DNA from: Rubripirellula sp.
GTDB taxonomy: Bacteria > Planctomycetota > Planctomycetia > Pirellulales > Pirellulaceae
Direction: 5' to 3'
DNA: 51,145 nucleotides
Assembly (NCBI GenBank): GCA_022425745.1
Contig: JAKMEW010000484.1
Span: 1-51,145 of the forward strand
Below are positions 36,141 through 44,922 of this stretch, piece by piece (position 1 is the first letter of the stretch; every line of letters starts with the position of its first letter). The translations under genes were made by a program, and so were the position numbers. Under the pieces are notes generated by a model. The model searched no databases and had not been told where the DNA came from. It was given only the letters and a program-made list of their open reading frames with translations.

Positions 36141-36713
36141 CTATTTTTTCGCCTCTCTGAGAGCTTCGAGGCCAATCCACGTTACCTCCCGATCACCTGC
36201 CGTGGCATTGGCAACGCGTGACAGCACGAAGAGCAGATCGCTCAAACGATTTAAATAAACGGCCAATTCATCTGAGACCGACTGATCAGGTAACTGACAA
36301 AGCGTCACAATCCTTCGTTCCGCTCGACGACAAATCCCCCTCGCCAAATGCAGTGCACAGGCTCCTCGATTGCCGGAAGGGAGAATAAAGTGGGTGAGCG
36401 GGTCCAACCCCTTCTCATGCCCGTCAATCCATTGCTCTAGTCTCTCGGTGTGTGGCGCACCGAGCACACGGGTGCCGTGCTTTTCTGGATCCGGTGTCGC
36501 TAACTCTGCCCCCATGGCAAATAACTCGTGCTGAATCTGCTCGAGTTGAGAATCAATGATTTCTCCTACCCCGGCATTCCTCGCAACCCCAAGTGCTGCA
36601 TTCAATTCATCCACAGTTCCATAAGCTTCGATCCTAGCATCGTCTTTGGACACTCTCGGCCCACCAAACAATCCAGTACTACCTCGATCACCGGTTCGGG
36701 TATAAATCTTCAT
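36141..36713 (-). CDS. Cob(I)alamin adenosyltransferase, PduO type
   Basis: This enzyme moves an adenosyl group from ATP to cob(I)alamin, giving coenzyme B12. The 190-residue protein begins MKIYTRTGDRGSTGLFGG, the ATP-binding N-terminus of the PduO/MMAB family, followed by AYGTVDELNAALGVA. The later RGACALHLARGICRRAERR and LNRLSDLLFVLSRVAN pieces complete the five-helix bundle. It is cytoplasmic and trimeric in relatives. It is divergent from the Nudix gene, with a 107-base shared promoter region. No B12-dependent enzyme or cob gene is nearby, so it probably serves B12 salvaged from outside or made elsewhere. Confidence 0.94.
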   Translation of the reverse strand: MKIYTRTGDRGSTGLFGGPRVSKDDARIEAYGTVDELNAALGVARNAGVGEIIDSQLEQIQHELFAMGAELATPDPEKHGTRVLGAPHTERLEQWIDGHEKGLDPLTHFILPSGNRGACALHLARGICRRAERRIVTLCQLPDQSVSDELAVYLNRLSDLLFVLSRVANATAGDREVTWIGLEALREAKK

Positions 36714-36820
36714 CAGTATTCATTTCATATAGTGGACGAACGACCTGCAGCAATCATCACAGAAGTAGACTACCTGTCGGATTCGATCTCTTCTATGCCA
36801 CTGTCTCCATCAGGCAAGTC

Positions 36821-37261
36821 ATGTCCGAGCAAATTAGCGGAAAGGTCAACGCTGGCGGTTTTTTTCTACTGCTGGAAGATGGCGAACATAGGCGTTTTCT
36901 TTTGCTGCGGCACGCCAACCGATGGGATCTACCAAAGGGACACTGCGAACCAGACGAAAGTTTTCTGGATGCAGCAATCCGTGAACTGCAAGAAGAAACG
37001 GGAATTCGGCGAGAGATGATCGCATTAGACCCTGACTTCATGTTTGAACTGAGCTACACGGTCCAATACAGGGCGCAAACGCCACAAACGTCCCAAAAAG
37101 TGGTCCGCTACTTCTTAGCTTACCTAAGAAAAAAGCCGCAAATTACACTCACAGAACATCTCTCCGCTCACTGGATGGAGTGGAACCCCTCCAAACAAAT
37201 TCAGACAGAAACTATTGATTCTGTGATATCGGCCGTGGCAAGTCATTTGGAGTCCCGATAA
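36821..37261 (+). CDS. Nudix hydrolase (diadenosine tetraphosphatase-like)
   Basis: This is a 146-residue cytoplasmic hydrolase. The Nudix box is complete: G40-x5-E46-x7-R54-E55-L56-Q57-E58-E59-T60-G61-I62, with all magnesium-binding glutamates. The preceding RWDLPKGHCEPDE and the later RYFLAYL agree with the bis(5'-nucleosyl)-tetraphosphatase (Ap4A) subgroup, but other dinucleotide or nucleotide substrates are possible. The start ATG 36821 lies 107 bases from the divergent cobalamin adenosyltransferase gene. A stretch without genes follows it. The overlapping frame at 36528-37019 is a shadow. Confidence 0.88.
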   Translation: MSEQISGKVNAGGFFLLLEDGEHRRFLLLRHANRWDLPKGHCEPDESFLDAAIRELQEETGIRREMIALDPDFMFELSYTVQYRAQTPQTSQKVVRYFLAYLRKKPQITLTEHLSAHWMEWNPSKQIQTETIDSVISAVASHLESR

Positions 37262-37581
37262 AGCAGTCACTGGGGGCAGCCTCCTGAGTCACAAATACGA
37301 AAACCTGTGCCACCCCAGTTGTGTTGCCAAAAGCGAACGAATCGTTGCCAGAAATCAACCGAATCACCCAGCCCAACAAGCTCGGATTGTAACGATTATC
37401 TCGATTTCACCGCTCGAATCACTTATGCCGATTAAGTTTAGATTGCTTGCGTGAAAGTCTCGCCAGATTTAATCCCTCATCCAGAGAACTGACCTACGGT
37501 TCATGTGTCATCGCGAGAGCAATGCTCCTCTCAATGACGCTCGCTAATTGACAGAACCATGAGAACACGGTTAGAGACAGA
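37262..37581. other. Intergenic region after the Nudix gene
   Basis: About 320 bases with no supported gene, RNA or repeat. It presumably carries the promoter of the 226-residue gene that follows. A TTGACA hexamer occurs at 37549-37554 but has no fitting -10 box and is too close to the start codon to be convincing. Confidence 0.4.
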
Positions 37582-38262
37582 ATGGGATTTCTAAAACGCA
37601 TCCTTCGTAGCAACCTGACTGAATCAGAATCGACCCGACCTAGCTACGGAAGCTTTGAAACTTTAAGTCAGGATGAATTACAGTCCCACATGGGAATTCG
37701 GACCTACGGATCCTTTGATCTGACCGATGCAATCCGCCCGTCATATGACTTGCAAGTTGTCCCAAAACAAGGATTTCGATTCGACGAGTATGTAGATGAT
37801 TCCACCGGCATCAAAACTCCAGCGATCATGGCTTCTGTAACAGGTCATCGCCTGCTGGAAATTTTCTTCGAATTGATCGACCAATTGGGGTCAGTCGTAG
37901 ATGTTGTCCTAGAGTCTAGCCATCGAGCTCAAAATTCACACCAAGACCTTTATCGTGAACACATCGACACCGCTGTCCTGAAGAGCATTTTGCTGGATTT
38001 CGAAGACCTTCTTTTGAATGATGGTTGCACAGGCATTGCGGTGATCAACCCTGCAAAGCGTCAGGAAGTTCAACTTGACGAGCACAAACTGCTCGTCATG
38101 TATGGCCGCCCCCTAGATCAATTTGTAGCAACATTGATCCAAGAAGATGTGTACCCAGATAAAAACATCCGATTCATCACCGAGGCCGAGCACGTTCATA
38201 GCAGCAGCGAGCGTATGCACGACAGATTCAATATTCTGAAGAACCGTCTTGGTATTGATTAG
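37582..38262 (+). CDS. Conserved-looking cytoplasmic protein, family not recognised
   Basis: This is a 226-residue soluble protein with no signal peptide or membrane span. It has two short similar pieces near the start, PSYGSFETLSQDEL and RTYGSFDLTDAIRPSY, then a region rich in Asp, Leu and Val (about 95-200) with mixed helix and strand character (HRLLEIFFELIDQLGSVVDV, LLDFEDLLLNDGCTGIAVIN). No catalytic motif stands out. Base composition and codon use look like the neighbours. It stands alone between the Nudix and FMN reductase genes. I can offer no function. Confidence 0.6.
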   Translation: MGFLKRILRSNLTESESTRPSYGSFETLSQDELQSHMGIRTYGSFDLTDAIRPSYDLQVVPKQGFRFDEYVDDSTGIKTPAIMASVTGHRLLEIFFELIDQLGSVVDVVLESSHRAQNSHQDLYREHIDTAVLKSILLDFEDLLLNDGCTGIAVINPAKRQEVQLDEHKLLVMYGRPLDQFVATLIQEDVYPDKNIRFITEAEHVHSSSERMHDRFNILKNRLGID

Positions 38263-38491
38263 GGCTTCCTCGATTTTTGCCATCAGCTCTGTTTACTTGA
38301 ACCAAAAACGATCCTTCTTTGAACCGTGGCCGACTTCCGCTTATGCGTTAGCCTCCCGGTCGACCCTGCCATACCTTGGTATCTTTTGTGCGGAATCGTG
38401 GCTATTGCGGGCGTCTCCTCGACAATGAGCACGTGGTGTGGCACGATGTGGTTGCAACTATACAGCCCTATATTTTGCTGCAGTCTCAACA

Positions 38492-39013
38492 ATGATCCTT
38501 GTACTTAGCGCCAGCTTACATCCGGATAGTCGTAGCCGGATTCTTGCAAACGTGGCAAAATCGAAGCTAGAAGAAATAAGTCAAAATGTTGTCATGTTTG
38601 ATCTAGCAAACAAGCCGCTACCGATGTGCGATGGCATGACGTGTTATGGAGATCCCAATGCCCAGGAACTGGCTTCTCTAATTGAACAAGCAGACGCCGT
38701 ACTCCTTGCATCTCCCGTTTACAACTATGACGTGAATGCCGCTGCAAAAAATGCGATTGAGCTGACCGGCAAAGCCTGGACCAATAAGCTGGTCGGAATC
38801 TTGCTTGCAGCCGGCGGCCCGGGAAGCTACATGTCGGCAATGGGAGTTGCTAACAGCCTGATGTTAGATTTTCGCTGCCTGGTGGTCCCAAGATTCATTT
38901 ATGCACTTGGCGACTCGTTTCAAGGCAATGCGCTCGTTGATCCGCAGATCGACGAAAGAGTAAACGAATTAATAGAAGAAATCATCCGCCTCAAGACTGC
39001 AATCACGAGCTGA
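38492..39013 (+). CDS. NADPH-dependent FMN reductase-like flavoprotein
   Basis: From ATG 38492 the protein has 173 residues; the frame back to 38438 adds no plausible start. It has the flavodoxin-like fold of NAD(P)H-dependent FMN reductases: an FMN phosphate-binding loop SASLHPDSRSRILA near residues 5-18, the LLASPVYNYDVNAAAKNAIEL motif that holds the flavin ring, and LLAAGGPGSYM. Relatives reduce FMN, quinones, azo dyes or chromate, so the natural substrate is open. It ends 41 bases from the convergent nadD. A single cytoplasmic gene with no evident operon partner. Confidence 0.85.
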   Translation: MILVLSASLHPDSRSRILANVAKSKLEEISQNVVMFDLANKPLPMCDGMTCYGDPNAQELASLIEQADAVLLASPVYNYDVNAAAKNAIELTGKAWTNKLVGILLAAGGPGSYMSAMGVANSLMLDFRCLVVPRFIYALGDSFQGNALVDPQIDERVNELIEEIIRLKTAITS

Positions 39014-39054
39014 TGGAATTTCAACCCTCCCGGTCTTGAAGGCAACCATAGGAT

Positions 39055-39669
39055 TTAGATGCGAGCCGAATACAAGCTCTCTGAGCGAATGTATTCATTA
39101 ACTGATGCCGGTATGCGGTAACGAACGCTAAGACCTTTGCTAATCCTGTCTCGCACTTCCGAACTGGAAATCTCAATCGCGGGAACAACCACTTCTGCAG
39201 ATCGGATTCGTTCAATTACCTTCGCGTCCACGATTCCCTCTAATACAGAATAATCGGGCCTCCCCTGCCCTCCCCTGATGACAACCGCTAGGGTCACTAA
39301 TCCCAGAAGATCCTGCGGACGAAACCAATCTGGCATGGATGCCAATGAATCTCCACCAACAATGAGAAAATAGTCATTGTGGGGACTTTCCTCTGTGATT
39401 TCTTTAATCGTGTCTATCGTGTAACTGACACTCCCACGTCTTAACTCACGCTCATCAATGATGTGATTCGGTGTCCCAGCGATTGCTAAACGAATCATCG
39501 TCAAGCGTTGTTCATCAGAGGCAATTGGTGAAAAATTTTTCAATGGAGATTGCGACGCTGGAATCCACCATATCTCATCAAGTCCCAAATGCTCGCGAGC
39601 GGATTCAGCGATCCACAAGTGACCTAAATGCACTGGATCAAAGGACCCTCCAAATATTCCAATCTTCAT
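39055..39669 (-). CDS. nadD: Nicotinate-nucleotide adenylyltransferase
   Basis: NadD joins nicotinate mononucleotide and ATP to give deamido-NAD, an essential step in NAD synthesis. The 204-residue protein opens with KIGIFGGSFDPVHLGHLWIA, the nucleotidyltransferase GxFDPxHxGH motif. It contains WWIPASQSPLK for substrate contact, and ends with the second ATP-binding motif SSSEVRDRISKGLSVRYRIP. These place it firmly in NadD and not in pantetheine-phosphate adenylyltransferase. The gene stands alone; the usual partners obgE, proA or rsfS are not adjacent. It is divergent from priA across 240 bases. Confidence 0.95.
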   Translation of the reverse strand: MKIGIFGGSFDPVHLGHLWIAESAREHLGLDEIWWIPASQSPLKNFSPIASDEQRLTMIRLAIAGTPNHIIDERELRRGSVSYTIDTIKEITEESPHNDYFLIVGGDSLASMPDWFRPQDLLGLVTLAVVIRGGQGRPDYSVLEGIVDAKVIERIRSAEVVVPAIEISSSEVRDRISKGLSVRYRIPASVNEYIRSESLYSARI

Positions 39670-39814
39670 TGTCTTTCCTTAACCAACAACACTTTGATCA
39701 CGACATTTAATACTAAACCACTCCGCTAAGGCCAATCAGTGGATGCAGCAATTAAGGCTACAATGTTGATTGTTGTTTGAGCAACCAGCTAACTACACCC
39801 AAGTTTTTCGGGGC

Positions 39815-39820
39815 TATAAA
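39815..39820 (+). promoter_or_regulatory. Candidate -10 box before priA
   Basis: TATAAA lies 90 bases upstream of the priA start in the nadD-priA divergent gap. A weak ACTACA at the right distance upstream matches the -35 consensus in three of six positions. Low-confidence prediction by eye. Confidence 0.22.
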
Positions 39821-39909
39821 ATACCCGATTGCCCTGAAACCATTTCCTGAGAACAATTTCTTAGATTCGAATTGTCATTCATCTCGCCGGTCATTCACCA
39901 GATTAGCTC

Positions 39910-42312
39910 ATGTCAAAGCGAACAGATAAAGCGAACGGTGAAAAGATCAAACATGTTCATGCCGCCAATCCGCCCACTACACCTCATAAGAACAACGATT
40001 CGGATAGTGACAGCAGTCTTGCTCAGCAGACAGAGTTGTTTGACTTGTCACCACCACCCTGGGAAGTTCGAGACAGCGATCCCGTCACTGTGGCGACGGT
40101 TGTTTTCAGTGAGGCGCCACATGGGCCATACGACTACTCCGTTAAAGCAGACGACCGCCATCGAATCCAACCCGGCATGCGAGTGAAAGTACCACTTGGT
40201 AAGCGGCGGCAGCCTCTGATCGCATGGTGCACGCATGTCGAATCCAAAACCAATTCCGATCGGTCGCTGAGAGGTATCACCGAGATCATTGACGAACAAC
40301 CCTTGTGTGACCAATCTCTCGTAAGACTAGTCCTTTGGATGAGTCATTATTACCAAGCGCCAGCAGGGCAAGTCTTTGACACACTCATTCCCTCAAGCGT
40401 ACGTGCTATGGCGGGAACGCGAGAGAAAATCTATTACAGCCCAACGGGAAAAGCAAAGAAAGCTGAGATCATTGAATCGCTCCCAGTAAAACAGAAAGCC
40501 GCTTTATTAGCCTTAATAAGAGCCGGCAAGCCAATGACAGCAGCAGAACTAATGCTAACTGCCCAATGCTCTCAGGATCCAATCAAGCGTTTAAGTCAGA
40601 AGGATCTAGTCAGTACTGAAACACGGAGGGAGCTTTCGCGCTCGAGCAGTAATCGCTGGCAGCTTGACGATGGCGAAGCAGAGCGAAAACTCACATTAAC
40701 ACCTGACCAATCATCTGCTCTTAAACAAATCATTGGGGTAATTGACCAAGATGCACATAAGACTTTCTTGGTGCATGGCGTTACCGGAAGCGGCAAAACT
40801 GAAATCTATATTCGAGCCATTGAACACCTGATTCAATTTGGCCGCGGCGCGATCGTGCTGGTTCCGGAGATCAGCTTAACACCACAAACCAGAGGACGTT
40901 TTGAGCGTCGATTTGAGTCAGTTGCCGTTCTTCACAGCCAGATGACTCCCGCTGAACGTCATCATCAATGGCAAAGGATTAAGAACGGTGATGTGCAGGT
41001 TGTTATTGGTCCACGAAGTGCCGTCTTTGCACCGTTTCCGAGATTAGGTTTGATCATTTTAGACGAAGAACATGACTCTTCTTTCAAGCAAGACACGCAA
41101 CCTCGCTACCACGCTAGGAAAGTAGCTCACGCTCGCGCTAAATCGCTAGGCATTCCGCTCCTGCTGGGATCAGCAACACCCTCCTTGGAATCGTGGCAAG
41201 CCGCCTCATCTGGCTACGCGGAATTGATCTCACTTTCTGGTCGAGTGAACACACTACCCATGCCTGATGTTCAACTAGTGGATCTAAGATTAAGAGAAGA
41301 ACGCACTAGCGGTGCCATTTCCCGACCTTTGCATCATGCAATCCAAGAGACGATCAAAGAAAAGGGGCAGGTGATGCTACTTCTGAATCGCCGAGGATTT
41401 GCTACCAGCATTCAGTGCCCAGCGTGTGGACATGTAGTTGCGTGCCCCGACTGTGATCTCCCTCTCACACACCACCGAGATGGAAGTAAAGCCGTATGCC
41501 ATTACTGCGATTACACGATTGCCTCACCACCGTGGTGTCCCGCGTGCAGATTTGATGGAATTCGCTTTGGCGGCTTAGGAACACAGAAACTTGAAGTCGA
41601 AATACAAAATCGTTTTCCAAGTTGCAAAATCGCCCGCATGGATAGCGATACCATGCGTCGTCCAGGAAGTCACCAAAAAGTGCTATCCATGTTTCGCCGC
41701 GGCGAAATTGACATCCTCCTCGGGACTCAAATGATCGCGAAGGGTCTCGACTTTCCTAATGTCTTGCTCGTTGGTGTAATCAATGCTGACAGCGCACTGC
41801 ACTTCCCAGACTTTCGAGCGGCTGAACGAACCTTCCAACTAGTCACACAGGTCGCTGGCAGAACTGGCCGCGGAAACCGTCCTGGGCGAGTGGTGGTACA
41901 GACATTCACACCAGAGCATCCAGCAATCCAAGCGGCGTCGAGACACGATTACATCAAATTTGCTAAGGATGAGCTAAGCAATCGGAGACGCTTCAACTAC
42001 CCGCCCTTCGGCTGTGTTGGGCGACTAATTATACGAGGTCCCGATGAAGACCTTACGGAAGCTTTTGCGCACACCCTAGCCAAGCGACTCGAATCGACAA
42101 AGTCGAAACTCGGAGTTGAGGTACGTATCTTGGGACCCGCCCCACCGCCTATCACTCGATTAAGGGGGAAATATCGCTTTCATATCCTCCTTCAATCAAC
42201 CAACTCGGCGCATTTAGGTGAAACCATCCGGAAAGCAACGGATCAGCTAAAAGCACCGGATCATAGTGCAATTCAATTTGTAGTTGATATCGATCCGGTG
42301 GATATGCTTTGA
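39910..42312 (+). CDS. priA: Primosomal replication restart helicase PriA
   Basis: PriA recognises stalled forks and reloads the replicative helicase. The 800-residue protein has the expected parts: N-terminal DNA-binding domain (about 60-160), a superfamily 2 helicase with Walker A GVTGSGKT at 290-297 and the DEEH box at 385-388, four pairs of zinc-binding cysteines (CPACGH, CPDC, CHYCDY, CPAC), and the C-terminal domain with RRFNYPPFGCVGRLI. About 55 polar residues precede the conserved part and include QTELF at 40-44, which fits a sliding-clamp binding peptide. All catalytic residues are present. It is a single gene with the cold-shock-type gene 120 bases downstream. Confidence 0.96.
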   Translation: MSKRTDKANGEKIKHVHAANPPTTPHKNNDSDSDSSLAQQTELFDLSPPPWEVRDSDPVTVATVVFSEAPHGPYDYSVKADDRHRIQPGMRVKVPLGKRRQPLIAWCTHVESKTNSDRSLRGITEIIDEQPLCDQSLVRLVLWMSHYYQAPAGQVFDTLIPSSVRAMAGTREKIYYSPTGKAKKAEIIESLPVKQKAALLALIRAGKPMTAAELMLTAQCSQDPIKRLSQKDLVSTETRRELSRSSSNRWQLDDGEAERKLTLTPDQSSALKQIIGVIDQDAHKTFLVHGVTGSGKTEIYIRAIEHLIQFGRGAIVLVPEISLTPQTRGRFERRFESVAVLHSQMTPAERHHQWQRIKNGDVQVVIGPRSAVFAPFPRLGLIILDEEHDSSFKQDTQPRYHARKVAHARAKSLGIPLLLGSATPSLESWQAASSGYAELISLSGRVNTLPMPDVQLVDLRLREERTSGAISRPLHHAIQETIKEKGQVMLLLNRRGFATSIQCPACGHVVACPDCDLPLTHHRDGSKAVCHYCDYTIASPPWCPACRFDGIRFGGLGTQKLEVEIQNRFPSCKIARMDSDTMRRPGSHQKVLSMFRRGEIDILLGTQMIAKGLDFPNVLLVGVINADSALHFPDFRAAERTFQLVTQVAGRTGRGNRPGRVVVQTFTPEHPAIQAASRHDYIKFAKDELSNRRRFNYPPFGCVGRLIIRGPDEDLTEAFAHTLAKRLESTKSKLGVEVRILGPAPPPITRLRGKYRFHILLQSTNSAHLGETIRKATDQLKAPDHSAIQFVVDIDPVDML

Positions 42313-42432
42313 AAGAACTCTTTTTAACGCTAATCAAAATCAGGGGGATTGGTTATGCTTAGCCGCACTGCTCAGGCATACTTTCAATTTTGAGAGTATG
42401 AATCGCCACATCGTTTTCATCGGAACGTTTGA

Positions 42433-42834
42433 ATGCCATTGCCAACAGATGGACAACCGGAACCCAAAAAGAAGTTCAGAATACAAAGAAGACGCTTGGG
42501 GCAAATAAAATTTGTTGCGGAACAAGGCGACTACGGATTCATTACAGCGGAAGACTATCGCGACGACGTTTTCTTTCACATGTCAACGTGGCAACCCAAC
42601 ACGCCTGAAGAAGAACAATCAACCGAGACTGAATTAATCGAGGGGCTTTGGGTTGAATTTGAACTCGATGATGATCAATTCGACGAGGATAAGCGTTTAA
42701 GAGCCAAAGTCGTTCGGCCAACCACTCGCCCCATTGGACGAAAACTTTCGGGACGTGATGCGACGTTTCAGATCATCACTCATCATCCAAAAGCAAAACG
42801 CCGACGTCCATCATGGCGAGGACAGCAGGAATAG
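42433..42834 (+). CDS. Cold-shock-domain nucleic-acid-binding protein with extended tails
   Basis: The 133-residue protein contains one cold-shock (OB-fold) domain at about 22-90. It shows the RNA-binding pieces GDYGFI (RNP1-like) and DVFFH (RNP2-like). It differs from standard 70-residue Csp proteins by a basic N-terminal lead (KKKFRIQRRR), an acidic loop (TPEEEQSTETE), and a basic tail (AKRRRPSWRG). This suggests an RNA- or DNA-binding role, perhaps with partner contacts through the tails. It follows priA by 120 bases and may share its transcript. The function beyond nucleic acid binding is not known. Confidence 0.8.
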   Translation: MPLPTDGQPEPKKKFRIQRRRLGQIKFVAEQGDYGFITAEDYRDDVFFHMSTWQPNTPEEEQSTETELIEGLWVEFELDDDQFDEDKRLRAKVVRPTTRPIGRKLSGRDATFQIITHHPKAKRRRPSWRGQQE

Positions 42835-42907
42835 CAACGGTTCCTAGTCTTCACCAACGACAACTGACTTGAAGCAAATAAACCTTGAATAAGCTAGTGG
42901 TGTGATC

Positions 42908-44917
42908 TTAGTCAGCGATTGGCTCACTAGAGGTTTCTTCCGTTGATTCACCATCAGCCGAATTATCAACTTTGGGCTCCTTTGCTCGAGGTGGTAACTT
43001 GCCACCATTCTTCTCCGCCTCGATGTAAGCACTCTCCAAATCCTGGACTAACTTCGGAGTAATGTGCTTTTGCAAAAGCTCTCGAGTATTCGTGAACATC
43101 TCATCAACTTTACGACTTTGATTAGCATTTTTTGTTCCAAGAAGATTGATAAAATCCTGCTGTTTTTTGCCAATCTCTCCATACAGCGCTTCGCTATTCG
43201 GCTGGTCACGCAAGGCGGTTAAAAGTTCTTCCGCCTTCTCCATCTCGCCCCGCTCTAACCGAAGCAGAATCCTTGCCTTAAATAGCTCACGAATAGCAAC
43301 CAAATCAATGATTGAGTTTTGAGCTCCTCGAACGTACGCCTCTGCTTGAAGTCGAATATCGTCGCCAGATAAGTCAGCGACCACCTTCGAGTACAACCCA
43401 GGCACAAGAGGCAACCTCGCGAGGATCGCGCCACCATTTTTCACATAGAGGAGCCGTAAAGGATCGTCTGTTGGCTCAACTTGAAGGACGCCATTCCAAT
43501 TGGTTCGACCAACAAACGTCATGTCTCCAGACTCTAGGTCTTTCTGATATAGTTCGTAACCGATTAACGGGAAACCTGGATCCTTTTGCAAATGAAGACG
43601 CACCTCTGTTGAATCAAGTTCAGGGCGAACCCTCAAAGCGGTTTTGAATGTTCGCTTATTCTTTCGACCCTGCAAACCGCCGCCGCGACCTGAATAAAAA
43701 TCCATTTGGACGTTTCTCTCTTTGTAACCATCTAATTCAGTTACATGTAAGTACGCCCAGTCCAACGCCCCAATCATGATCGGGTTTCCGTTGCGATCAT
43801 TCTTCCTAGTCATCGGCTCCAAGACGTCTCCAACCCGAATCCATGCGGGCGAGTGGTCACGATCCTTATCTCTAACGAGACCGCCTGCTCGCAGCAAACC
43901 AAGAGCCGATCGCTGACCTGCATTTTCAATTCTGACCATTGGTCCGAACGCCTTAGTCAAGCAAATGCTGATCCCTCTCGGAAGAAAACTCGCGCCGTTT
44001 GAATTCACGGACGCAACAGGACCAAAGTGTCGCATCAAGGTATCGAACTCAACAGCTTCAATCCGATTGGGAACTTGATTGGTTTTCACAGAAACGATGA
44101 AAACCTTGTCATACTGCTCGACTGTCTGCCCCACCAAGCCCGCAACTTCTGGAATGATCAGCTTAGCTTCAGGACTCAGTGTGTTAGCAATGCCTCGAGA
44201 AACGAGTATCGCCTCGATTCCTTTGTCGTCACTCTCAGCTTGGGCTTCAGTGTCGATAGAGTCTGATTTTTGATTGTCAGCAAGATTCGTGTCGTCTGGT
44301 GCGACTGCTGATTGATTCCACAAGTCTCTGATTAGGGATTCGTCACCGGAAACCGCTTTGAACTTGTCCTTGATTCCATTGAAACCATCATTGCCAATGG
44401 CCTCGGCTCGACTGAGCACTTCGGCGGCGCGGTCCCCGGTAACATAGACCTCGCTTACAAACTCACCAACATTTTTGGCGACGCGAATCCGAACGGCATC
44501 GGGATGATCACGCTTGACAGCCAGTACTGGATCAGACGCTGTTAAGCGGTCGTAAGTTAAATCTGATAAGCCGCGCTGCGCTGCAGTCACCACGACCGGA
44601 GGTGCGACGGCTAAATCAAGTCTCCATACTGCTTCAAAATCTCGAGCTAGGTACGCCCGTATTGCCGGCTCCAATGAATCAAGAGAAACACGATCATCAT
44701 CCGTAACATACCAAACCAATACTCGATACGGATCATAATCCCAAGAAACCTCTTCCTCGACTGTCTCATTCGTTGTTGCCGAGTCGCCGACCATCGCAAC
44801 CAGCCCCGACTCATTTGCCTGAGAGAGTTCTTGAGTGACAGTTGTGCTGTCCTGAGCGTCTACCAATTGAGCAAGCATTAAGACGATAACAAACGTCACT
44901 ACGGATTGCCTTTTCAT
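42908..44917 (-). CDS. Large exported protein of the ExbD-propeller operon, unknown family
   Basis: The 669-residue protein starts with a signal peptide (MKRQSVVTFVIVLMLAQL, cut near VDAQ). A first domain spans about 60-190 (with RVLVWYVTDDDRVSLDS). A second block at about 225-430 holds GISICLTKAFGPMVRIENAG and a WIRVGDVLEP piece. A beta-rich section follows, then a helical C-terminal part (about 560-640), and a charged tail. No known enzyme motif is seen. It starts five bases after the solute-binding gene and is the last gene of the operon, so it most probably works in the envelope with the other products. Family unknown to me. Confidence 0.75.
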   Translation of the reverse strand: MKRQSVVTFVIVLMLAQLVDAQDSTTVTQELSQANESGLVAMVGDSATTNETVEEEVSWDYDPYRVLVWYVTDDDRVSLDSLEPAIRAYLARDFEAVWRLDLAVAPPVVVTAAQRGLSDLTYDRLTASDPVLAVKRDHPDAVRIRVAKNVGEFVSEVYVTGDRAAEVLSRAEAIGNDGFNGIKDKFKAVSGDESLIRDLWNQSAVAPDDTNLADNQKSDSIDTEAQAESDDKGIEAILVSRGIANTLSPEAKLIIPEVAGLVGQTVEQYDKVFIVSVKTNQVPNRIEAVEFDTLMRHFGPVASVNSNGASFLPRGISICLTKAFGPMVRIENAGQRSALGLLRAGGLVRDKDRDHSPAWIRVGDVLEPMTRKNDRNGNPIMIGALDWAYLHVTELDGYKERNVQMDFYSGRGGGLQGRKNKRTFKTALRVRPELDSTEVRLHLQKDPGFPLIGYELYQKDLESGDMTFVGRTNWNGVLQVEPTDDPLRLLYVKNGGAILARLPLVPGLYSKVVADLSGDDIRLQAEAYVRGAQNSIIDLVAIRELFKARILLRLERGEMEKAEELLTALRDQPNSEALYGEIGKKQQDFINLLGTKNANQSRKVDEMFTNTRELLQKHITPKLVQDLESAYIEAEKNGGKLPPRAKEPKVDNSADGESTEETSSEPIAD

Positions 44918-44922
44918 ATTTT

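Noticed and set aside
36528-37019. 163-codon plus-strand frame
   Set aside because: Overlaps the cobalamin adenosyltransferase and Nudix genes, both of which have complete motifs.
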